IMG/VR virus record: IMGVR_UViG_3300025138_000318
Coordinates: 1-25,404 of that record
Length of the DNA stretch: 25,404 nucleotides
Reading direction: 5' to 3' (one strand)
Source: a virus
The translations under genes and the position numbers were made by a program. Below are positions 1 to 5,953 of this stretch, one piece after another. Every line of letters begins with the position of its first letter. Positions within the stretch are counted from its first letter, which is position 1. The notes beneath the pieces were generated by a model that saw nothing but the letters and a program-made list of their open reading frames with translations, did no database searches and was not told the origin of the DNA.

Positions 1-23
1 GAACAAAAGATATTAAATAATAA

Positions 24-32
24 TATAAATAT
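24..32 (+). promoter_or_regulatory. Late promoter of the scaffold gene (TATAAATAT)
   Basis: Bases 24-31 are an exact copy of the T4 late promoter consensus TATAAATA. The element ends 9 bases before the ATG at 42. No Shine-Dalgarno sequence lies between them, so a transcript starting about 5-6 bases past the element would be nearly leaderless. Assignment rests on sequence match and on recurrence of the motif before other genes here. Confidence 0.65.
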
Positions 33-41
33 ATTCTAATT

Positions 42-905
42 ATGGACATTAAACAAATTTTATCTGAAGCAACTAATGGAGCACTTAACGACGAAGTGTT
101 ATCTGAAATTGAGAACGTTTTTGAACAGAAGCTTAACGACAAGGTTGAGATACATATAGAAAACGCTCTTAATGAACAAGACGAACTTTATACAGAGAAG
201 CTTAACGAGTTAGTGGTCAAAATTGATGAAGACCACTCTAAGAAACTTAAAAAAGTTGTAGAAGCTATTGATAGTGATAGAGCTAATAAGTTAAAGATTG
301 TTATTGAAAAATACGAAGGAGCTTTAAATAATGAAGCTGAAGGTTTTCAAACACAATTGATTGAAAGTATTTCAGATTATTTAGATGTTTACCTGGAAGA
401 GAAAATTCCAGTTGAAAGTGTTCAAGAAGCAGTAAAGAATACAAAAGCTAAGAAAATTTTAGAGGGCCTAAGAAGCCATCTAGCAGTTGATAGTGCTTTA
501 GAAAAAGAAAGCATTAAAGAGGCCGTTATGGACGGTCATAATCAAATAAATGAAGCTTCAAAGAAGCTTGAGTCTGTTGCAGAAGAAAATGCAGTTTTGA
601 AAGAAGAATTAGATACAGTTAAAGCTGGTTTAGTACTTGAACAAAAAACTACAGGACTTGATAAAAGAACAAGGCAATATATAAACAAAGTATTAAAAGG
701 TAAGGACTCTGAGTTCATTGCTGAAAACTTTGATTATGCATTGAAGCTCTTTAAGAAGAAAGAAAGCAATAGACTCGAGACTTTGAAAGAAGAAGCTTTA
801 AGTACCAGAGAAGATGTCGATAGAGTCATTTACGAAGACACTACACAAGAGATTGTTAGTGAAAGCGTAAATAGCCCATATATGGACGAATTATCAAAGT
901 ACTAG
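42..905 (+). CDS. 22: Prohead core scaffolding protein, gp22-like
   Basis: Probable internal scaffold of the prohead, the core on which the capsid protein assembles and which the prohead protease later degrades. The 287 residues are close to the 269 of T4 gp22. The protein is highly charged and predicted to be mostly helical: Lys/Glu-rich heptad-like stretches run through residues 20-110 and 165-205, as expected for a coiled-coil scaffold, and there are no membrane segments. The C-terminus (SVNSPYMDELSKY) resembles the tail of gp22 proteins of marine T4-like phages as I remember them. It lies directly upstream of the capsid gene, the T4 order 22-23, and the portal and protease genes would be expected left of the window. 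The start is the only ATG near the late promoter. Sequence identity to T4 is low, so the call leans on composition plus position. Confidence 0.85.
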   Translation: MDIKQILSEATNGALNDEVLSEIENVFEQKLNDKVEIHIENALNEQDELYTEKLNELVVKIDEDHSKKLKKVVEAIDSDRANKLKIVIEKYEGALNNEAEGFQTQLIESISDYLDVYLEEKIPVESVQEAVKNTKAKKILEGLRSHLAVDSALEKESIKEAVMDGHNQINEASKKLESVAEENAVLKEELDTVKAGLVLEQKTTGLDKRTRQYINKVLKGKDSEFIAENFDYALKLFKKKESNRLETLKEEALSTREDVDRVIYEDTTQEIVSESVNSPYMDELSKY

Positions 906-941
906 AATTTCCTATATTGTTTAGGTATTCCTGAGTTTCCT

Positions 942-955
942 GGTTTTTTAAAACC
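942..955 (+). other. Small hairpin in the scaffold-capsid gap
   Basis: GGTTTT and AAAACC form a short inverted repeat around a TT centre in the 82-base gap between the scaffold and capsid genes. No T-run follows it, so it is not a convincing terminator. It could stabilise or attenuate the capsid message. The rest of the gap holds only an AAGGA at 971-975. Confidence 0.3.
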
Positions 956-987
956 TTGGGGTCGAATATAAAGGAAAAATACAAATT

Positions 988-2469
988 ATGAATTCAATAA
1001 GACCTTCACAGGCTTATATCGATGAGAATCGTGCGTCGCAACTACTTGAAAAGTGGGCTCCAGTTCTGGACTACACTTCAAAGAGTGTTGCTGCGATTGA
1101 AGATAGTCATACTCGTTTAAATACTGCTATGCTACTTGAAAATCAAGAAGCTTGGTGTATTAAAGAAGCTGGACCCAACTACGTACCAACAAATGCAAAT
1201 TCTGCTGGTCGTGCTGGTGCACTAGGTTCTGCTACATCTATCGGTGCTGGTTCTGTCACTAGTGGCACACCCGGACAAGATACATACGCAACGAATGACT
1301 TCCGTCTTCCAAAGATTCTTATCCCAATGATTCGTCGTACTTTTCCCGAGTTAATTACAAATGAAATCGTTGGTGTTCAACCAATGGCGGGTCCAGTTGG
1401 CCTTGCATTTGCTCTTCGTTATCGTTACTCAGGTGAAACACTTGGTGATGGCATCGATGGTAAGTCAGCAGCTGGTAACTCTCCATCTGGCCAGGTTAAT
1501 GCATTAGCAACTGCTGCTAATAAAGAAGCTGGTTACCAAGAGCTTATAACTAATTACACCGGTACATCTGCTGGTTATCTTTCTGGTAACTCAGAATTTG
1601 CAATCAGCAGTAATGATGATGGTGTAGCTGCTCTTCTTAGAAACTTCGAAGTAACGGGTAATATCCCTACTATGGAAGTTTCTTTCGAAAAGACAGCAGT
1701 TGAAGCTGGTACACGTCGCTTAGGCGCACGTTGGTCAGTTGAACTTGAACAGGATCTTAAGAATATGAATGGTATCGATATTGATACTGAATTGACAAAC
1801 GCTATGTCGTATGAAATTCAGGCCGAAATCGACCGTGAAATGCTTATGAGAATGATTCAGGTTGCTCTTAATGCAGGTACCGGAATTGGGTACTCTACAT
1901 GGAGCCCTGCTTCTGCAGATGGCCGTTGGCTAGTAGAACGTAACCGCGACTTCTATCAAAGATTAATCGTAGAAGCTAACCGTATCGCAGTGAGAAATCG
2001 CCGTGGTGCAGCTAACTTCATCGTTGCAACACCTCGTGTTTGCGCTATCTTGGAAATGCTCCCTGAATTCCAGTGGGTACCAGTCCAAGGTAATGTCAAT
2101 ACACAACCTGTAGGCGTTGCAAAGATCGGTAATCTTGGTGGTCGTTTCAATGTATACAGAGACACACGCACAGAGGGTCAAAAGATTGGTAACAGTCTTA
2201 ACGTTTCTGCGAATGATGCCCCTGAATATGCATTACTTGGTTACAAGGGTCCAGAGTTTTATGACACTGGTATCATCTACTGTCCATACATTCCAGTTAT
2301 GGTTCAGAGAACAATTGGTCCTAATGACTTCGCGCCACGTGTAGGCTTGCTTACACGTTATGGTGTCGTAGACAATATCTTCGGAGCAAATCTCTATTAC
2401 CACGTTATCATTGTAAAGGGACTCGGCGAAGCGTTCACACCAGGTACTAACTCGGTGTACTTCGGCTAA
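988..2469 (+). CDS. 23: Major capsid protein gp23
   Basis: Main shell protein of the head, forming the hexamers of the capsid. The 493 residues compare with 521 for T4 gp23, and the HK97-type core is recognisable throughout: VGVQPM near residue 130, RLGARWSVELEQDL from 244, GGRFNVYRDTR from 384, LLGYKGPEFYDTGIIYCPYI near 412-431 and RYGVVDNIFGANLYYH from 457. T4 prohead protease cuts after a hydrophobic-x-Glu motif; the matching site is IKE/AG, between Glu60 and Ala61, which would remove a 60-residue propeptide. An AAGGA sits 12 bases before the ATG and a weak late-promoter-like ATATAAAGG overlaps it. Codon use is visibly more GC-rich than in the tail genes, consistent with very high expression. 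A strong terminator follows. Confidence 0.99.
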   Translation: MNSIRPSQAYIDENRASQLLEKWAPVLDYTSKSVAAIEDSHTRLNTAMLLENQEAWCIKEAGPNYVPTNANSAGRAGALGSATSIGAGSVTSGTPGQDTYATNDFRLPKILIPMIRRTFPELITNEIVGVQPMAGPVGLAFALRYRYSGETLGDGIDGKSAAGNSPSGQVNALATAANKEAGYQELITNYTGTSAGYLSGNSEFAISSNDDGVAALLRNFEVTGNIPTMEVSFEKTAVEAGTRRLGARWSVELEQDLKNMNGIDIDTELTNAMSYEIQAEIDREMLMRMIQVALNAGTGIGYSTWSPASADGRWLVERNRDFYQRLIVEANRIAVRNRRGAANFIVATPRVCAILEMLPEFQWVPVQGNVNTQPVGVAKIGNLGGRFNVYRDTRTEGQKIGNSLNVSANDAPEYALLGYKGPEFYDTGIIYCPYIPVMVQRTIGPNDFAPRVGLLTRYGVVDNIFGANLYYHVIIVKGLGEAFTPGTNSVYFG

Positions 2470-2494
2470 TCTTAATATAAGATACTAACAGCTT

Positions 2495-2528
2495 GAGACC
2501 TGGTTCATTACGAGCCAGGTCTCTTTTT
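2495..2528 (+). terminator. Intrinsic terminator after the capsid gene
   Basis: GAGACCTGGTTC (2495-2506) pairs with GAGCCAGGTCTC (2512-2523) in a 12 bp stem with one T-G wobble and a 5-base loop, followed by TTTTT at 2524-2528. It lies 25 bases past the capsid stop codon. Read on the minus strand there is no U-run after the stem, so it works as a classic terminator only for the capsid transcript, although it also faces the incoming operon from the right. Bases 2529-2603 hold nothing else I recognise. Confidence 0.93.
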
Positions 2529-2603
2529 GTCAATCATAAAAAGATACATAAACAGTATAGCATATTACACAACATACTATAGTCCACATTATATATTCAT
2601 TCA

Positions 2604-3533
2604 TTATTGCTTTGACGTTTTAATGTGGACAGCTTCTGGATCAATAAGATTAGCAGCATACTTCTCAATTAGATCTTGACTTGAAGCTCTAACAGGGTTA
2701 ATATCGATACCCCCTCTACGAGCATATAAGCACATTACTAGTAGCTCAGATGGATCGAAAGCATCTTTTAATCTTTTATAGAAACACTCACATATCTCTT
2801 CATGAAAATGGCACTCATCTCTATATGATACGACATAATTCTTAATACTATGGGCATCAATAGCAGTCTTTGATTTAATATATATAAATACATCCCCCCA
2901 ATCAGGCTGTGATGTAACACGGCAATTACTTTTTAATAGACCAGAATAAAACTTTTGCTCTAAATCTCTTTCACGAATAACACCTTCTAATAAACCAGGA
3001 TCTTCTGTATATTGAGTATATACAAAATCTTTATCATCATTGAGTAAATCTACATTATGGTAATCATCAATATCCCATTCTCTATTAGGACTATCAACCT
3101 TCTCATTAACCTGATGACCATCTTGGAATTTAACTTGTACATCGGTCTGTAATATTCTACTTAGATCTTTACTTGCAGTATTTTCAAATGCAAGAACAGC
3201 TTTATCTTTATCAGCTGCCATTTTAGTCATATTAAAAGAATTAAAGTATAATTTAATACTCTTACTTTCAACGATATACTTACTACTACAAGAGTAAATA
3301 CACTTTACAACACCAGTTACAGGGCGTCCATTATCTAGAAGGAATGAACATTCATATGCATTCCACGTATCAGATCCTACGAAAGGTAAATCATCATCGA
3401 ATATATTTAAATATACTCGATTATTACTACGAGGTTCTCTTACAAGCAACCCAGAATCATACGCACTCTTATATTGAGACGTTTGACCTAAATGCTTACT
3501 AATTCTACTATTATCTAATTCTTTATTTGCCAT
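2604..3533 (-). CDS. queF: NADPH-dependent preQ0 reductase QueF, long form
   Basis: Reduces 7-cyano-7-deazaguanine (preQ0) to 7-aminomethyl-7-deazaguanine (preQ1) with NADPH, normally a step of queuosine synthesis. The 309 residues are similar in layout to the 282-residue E. coli enzyme (two tunnel-fold halves). Visible landmarks: the QueF signature ESKSIKLYFNSFN from Glu89; the catalytic segment LLKSNCRVTSQPDW with Cys204 (thioimide nucleophile) and Asp211, spaced as Cys190 and Asp197 in E. coli; HFHEE with His234-Glu235; and RRGGIDINP near the C-terminus. All key residues are intact, so an active enzyme is expected. It is the last gene of a three-gene operon; its ATG overlaps the stop of the kinase-like gene by 11 bases, suggesting translational coupling. 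With a DpdA-like gene in the same operon, the product preQ1 is probably meant for phage DNA; a role in tRNA is the alternative. Confidence 0.96.
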   Translation of the reverse strand: MANKELDNSRISKHLGQTSQYKSAYDSGLLVREPRSNNRVYLNIFDDDLPFVGSDTWNAYECSFLLDNGRPVTGVVKCIYSCSSKYIVESKSIKLYFNSFNMTKMAADKDKAVLAFENTASKDLSRILQTDVQVKFQDGHQVNEKVDSPNREWDIDDYHNVDLLNDDKDFVYTQYTEDPGLLEGVIRERDLEQKFYSGLLKSNCRVTSQPDWGDVFIYIKSKTAIDAHSIKNYVVSYRDECHFHEEICECFYKRLKDAFDPSELLVMCLYARRGGIDINPVRASSQDLIEKYAANLIDPEAVHIKTSKQ

Positions 3534-4071
3534 AATTATCTACTATATTATAAATTGTTTTCGTACGATTATCAACTGAACCACTTAACCTAATTACATT
3601 AATATTATAATGGTCAATTGCTTCTTCAAATAAGTTAACTATAATATCACGAAACTCTTTATTTACACTACGCTCACCATCATCAACTAAGGGGATATCA
3701 GGTTCTGTATATAGTATAATATCCAATTCACCAATCAATTTCTTAAAGAGATACTCACTATAATTATACACCTCTTTAGATACCCTTTTCATATGATATT
3801 GATATGTAGTATATATAAATCCATCTAAAATACATCTATCTAATACTACATCTTTACCTTTAAAGTCAAAATAATTATACATATGACTATTAACAGTTAA
3901 AAGTTGAGTAAATTCGTCCCCATTTTCATTAATATCTAGTTTATATTTCTTTTTTAAACCTCTAGTTATTTCCGGTACAAAGTTAAACTTACGAAATCTT
4001 TCATTAGTTTGTAATTTAGCAAGTAAAGTAGATTTACCTGTACTTTGAGCTCCTGTAAAACTAATAACCAT
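3523..4071 (-). CDS. P-loop kinase-like protein (AAA_28/NadR type)
   Basis: Predicted ATP-binding kinase-like protein of unknown substrate. Walker A is GAQSTGKST at residues 7-15 with Lys13; PEITR (Glu34, Arg37) and VVLDRCILDGF (Asp78, Arg79, Asp83) fit the pattern of the AAA_28 group, which includes the ribosylnicotinamide kinase domain of NadR, and of nucleotide kinases. I start it at ATG 4071 (182 residues); the open frame can be extended to a TTG at 4077, but the ATG sits just ahead of the P-loop strand, as usual for the fold. It overlaps the transglycosylase stop by 11 bases and queF by 11 bases. Placed between two 7-deazaguanine genes, it might phosphorylate a modified base or nucleoside, or supply NAD(P) for QueF. 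Both are guesses; only the fold and the ATP site are supported. Confidence 0.8.
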   Translation of the reverse strand: MVISFTGAQSTGKSTLLAKLQTNERFRKFNFVPEITRGLKKKYKLDINENGDEFTQLLTVNSHMYNYFDFKGKDVVLDRCILDGFIYTTYQYHMKRVSKEVYNYSEYLFKKLIGELDIILYTEPDIPLVDDGERSVNKEFRDIIVNLFEEAIDHYNINVIRLSGSVDNRTKTIYNIVDNYGK

Positions 4072-4852
4072 GACCAATTATATCTTTAAAACTGTTAACG
4101 TTATATTCTATGTCTTCCATCTGTGTATCTGTAACCTTATGATCAATTAAATCAGCTAACATAATTGAAGGTTTCTCATTTAATCCTAGATTACCAGTAT
4201 ATCTAAGTTCCTTAATACCAGCAACCACTGGGTTAGAGGTATCTACTGACCTAATAGTTTTATCACCTACATAGTTTTTAAACTCTTTTGCAAATGAACA
4301 ACCTAATAGATGGTGAGGTTTCTGATTATTCCAAATACCATCTTTCTTTAATTGTTCTATTAATCTACGACGACCATCGCACCATCTTTCTAGTTTTGAT
4401 TTACCTTTACCAGTAACTATATAGTAGCTAAAGTCAAAACTAATTGCAATATAATCAGCATTTTCTGACATATAAGTATAACAATCTACTATTTCATCGT
4501 ATGTCTTACCTTGAACTGCTCCTATCTTTAAACCAGGTAGCTGTGTATACTTATTAGTAAACTCATGGAAACTTTTTATAGTTGCATAACCATCTTCTAA
4601 AACATCAGGTACAATATAATAAGAAGGTCTAAGTTCCTTTACATATTTAGCAAATTTACCTGGTTCAAAAGATTCCCCAAGTTCAAAAATACTATTATCT
4701 AAGAGAACTTCTCTACCTATTTTTACACTATTCTTAAAATAGTCATAATACTTAGGATGGGTTTCAAATAAATGTACTAAAGCATAATCGTAATCATTAT
4801 ACAACTTAGATTTATCTAAAATACTAATCGGGCTTTCATGAGATACTAACAT
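4061..4852 (-). CDS. dpdA: TGT-superfamily transglycosylase, short DpdA type
   Basis: Probable DNA (or tRNA) guanine transglycosylase that swaps guanine for a 7-deazaguanine. Motifs align in order with tRNA-guanine transglycosylase: LLDNSIFELGE (Asp52) for the TDSGGFQ loop, VPDVLED (Asp83), GAVQG (112-115 region) for the substrate-binding GIVQGG, and RSVDTSNP, where Asp204 takes the place of the nucleophilic Asp of the FDCVLPTR motif. The protein is only 263 residues, against about 370-390 for bacterial TGT, and the CxCxxC..H zinc site of tRNA enzymes is absent. That favours the phage DpdA branch, which acts on DNA. It is the first gene of the operon with the kinase-like gene and queF. The ATG at 4852 is the only Met before residue 128. 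The exact DpdA subfamily cannot be set by eye. Confidence 0.82.
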   Translation of the reverse strand: MLVSHESPISILDKSKLYNDYDYALVHLFETHPKYYDYFKNSVKIGREVLLDNSIFELGESFEPGKFAKYVKELRPSYYIVPDVLEDGYATIKSFHEFTNKYTQLPGLKIGAVQGKTYDEIVDCYTYMSENADYIAISFDFSYYIVTGKGKSKLERWCDGRRRLIEQLKKDGIWNNQKPHHLLGCSFAKEFKNYVGDKTIRSVDTSNPVVAGIKELRYTGNLGLNEKPSIMLADLIDHKVTDTQMEDIEYNVNSFKDIIGHGY

Positions 4853-4858
4853 ACTATA

Positions 4859-4886
4859 ATTATATAGACAGAAAATGATATATCAA
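4859..4886 (-). promoter_or_regulatory. Sigma70-like promoter of the dpdA operon
   Basis: On the minus strand TTGATA (4886-4881), a 16 bp spacer and a perfect TATAAT (4864-4859) precede the transglycosylase gene. A start about 7 bases downstream would fall at or next to the A of its ATG (4852), giving a leaderless mRNA. The layout matches host-polymerase, early-type control and differs from the TAAATAT element of the virion genes. The region is very AT-rich, so chance matches are possible. Confidence 0.55.
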
Positions 4887-4887
4887 G

Positions 4888-4894
4888 TAAATAT
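4888..4894 (+). promoter_or_regulatory. Late promoter TAAATAT, 8 bases before gene
   Basis: TAAATAT matches the core of the T4 late promoter and lies 8 bases before the ATG at 4903, followed by an alternating AT run. It abuts the divergent sigma70-like promoter, so only about 50 bases hold both the early minus-strand and late plus-strand signals. No Shine-Dalgarno sequence is present. Confidence 0.55.
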
Positions 4895-4902
4895 ATATAT
4901 AT

Positions 4903-5901
4903 ATGGCGTTCGGACTTAATATAAATTTTAATAGTATTATTGGTAATATTACCAATAATTTAAAAAGTATAGCTGCTTCTAAACTACAAAATCTTTCCAG
5001 TATGGTTAAAACTAGCTTAATAAGTCAAGCTACAGGTAATTTACTTGGTAATATTCAAGGTTTAATAGGGTCGAGTTTAAATTTAAATCTATCAAAATTA
5101 ACTGGGGGAATAAATTTTGCTAATGGTTTAAAAGGTTTACCATTTCCATCTTTAGCTAATTTAAATTTAAATTCCCTATACGGTTTAATTGATGAAAATA
5201 TAGGGGTGAATTTAAATAAATTTACTAAAACTATTATCGGTAAATATAATAAGCTTAGTTTGGATGATATTTCATTAGGAGATAAATTAAATGCTGCTTT
5301 GGATAGCCAATTAGATGATATTGGTAGTGAAATTGAAGCAGGTATAATTGCAGGTAAAAGTTCACTTAATGCTATTAGTGATATTAGCAACCTTTCAAAT
5401 ACCCAAATACGAGATTTTACATTTAGCCCCGATAAACAGTTAGGATTTGTTAATAATTTAACACAACAATATAAAGATAAAATTTTTAATTTATCGTTCA
5501 ATAGTGTTTCTGAAAATTCTATATTTGATACTCAGATAACCGATATATCTAATAATAGTGTTGATAGTTTTGTAAGTACATTTAATCCAAATTTTTCGTT
5601 TTTTGATAAAAATATTATAGATGAAGCTTCAATTTCAAAGGATACAATCGCTGGTCAGCAGTTTAAGCTTACTAATATAACTAAAGTTGTACCACCAATT
5701 GCAAGAAATGTTGATATAGTGAATAGATTTAACAAAGAAGAACAAACGTTAAATTATCTAGAAACATTTAATGATGAATTTAAAGTTGCTGATAATATTG
5801 ACCCTGTACCATCTCAAAGATTTGTAGATATAATAGACCCAGATACCAAAGAAATAATTGGTATAGAAGATCGATTACAAGGGGTAATAAGACCAGTATA
5901 A
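4903..5901 (+). CDS. Unassigned tail or baseplate protein
   Basis: I do not recognise a family. The 332-residue protein is rich in Asn, Leu, Ser and Ile, with no signal peptide or clear membrane helix. The first 110 residues are low-complexity, built of short hydrophobic segments separated by Asn/Gly/Ser (patterns such as LNLNLSKL and ANLNLNSL), and the last 60 residues are more charged, ending in a segment with VPSQRFVDIIDPDTKE. It opens the late plus-strand baseplate block, has its own late promoter and lies just ahead of the gp5-like hub, so a baseplate or tail-end structural role is likely. By position it might replace T4 gp48 or gp54, but I see no sequence support for that. Confidence 0.7.
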   Translation: MAFGLNINFNSIIGNITNNLKSIAASKLQNLSSMVKTSLISQATGNLLGNIQGLIGSSLNLNLSKLTGGINFANGLKGLPFPSLANLNLNSLYGLIDENIGVNLNKFTKTIIGKYNKLSLDDISLGDKLNAALDSQLDDIGSEIEAGIIAGKSSLNAISDISNLSNTQIRDFTFSPDKQLGFVNNLTQQYKDKIFNLSFNSVSENSIFDTQITDISNNSVDSFVSTFNPNFSFFDKNIIDEASISKDTIAGQQFKLTNITKVVPPIARNVDIVNRFNKEEQTLNYLETFNDEFKVADNIDPVPSQRFVDIIDPDTKEIIGIEDRLQGVIRPV

Positions 5902-5937
5902 AATAAACTATAACATTGTAATGAGCGATATTTAATT

Positions 5938-5944
5938 TAAATAT
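5938..5944 (+). promoter_or_regulatory. Late promoter TAAATAT of the gp5-like gene
   Basis: TAAATAT, 9 bases before the ATG at 5954. A perfect inverted copy, ATATTTA, lies at 5928-5934 with a 3-base centre, so the site could also be read on the other strand or fold as a small hairpin. Confidence 0.6.
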
Positions 5945-5953
5945 AAAGATAAT

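Noticed and set aside
1956-2344. Overlapping open frames of 71-75 residues within the capsid gene
   Set aside because: They lie inside the well-conserved gp23 sequence, match no family, and have no start signals; they are frame shadows.
2549-2584. Imperfect TATAG/CTATA hairpin as the queF operon terminator
   Set aside because: Only about five continuous pairs, with mismatches and no U-run on the minus strand.
4072-4077. TTG start for the kinase-like gene at 4077
   Set aside because: An ATG six bases downstream (4071) sits right before the first strand of the P-loop fold and gives the same 11-base overlap as the next junction; the TTG adds only two residues.
4888-4904. Alternating AT run as a microsatellite or origin
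   Set aside because: It is short and better explained as part of the late promoter and leader of the gene at 4903.
5928-5944. Inverted ATATTTA/TAAATAT as a terminator
   Set aside because: A 7 bp all-AT stem with a 3-base loop and no T-run is too weak; the right arm is explained as the late promoter.
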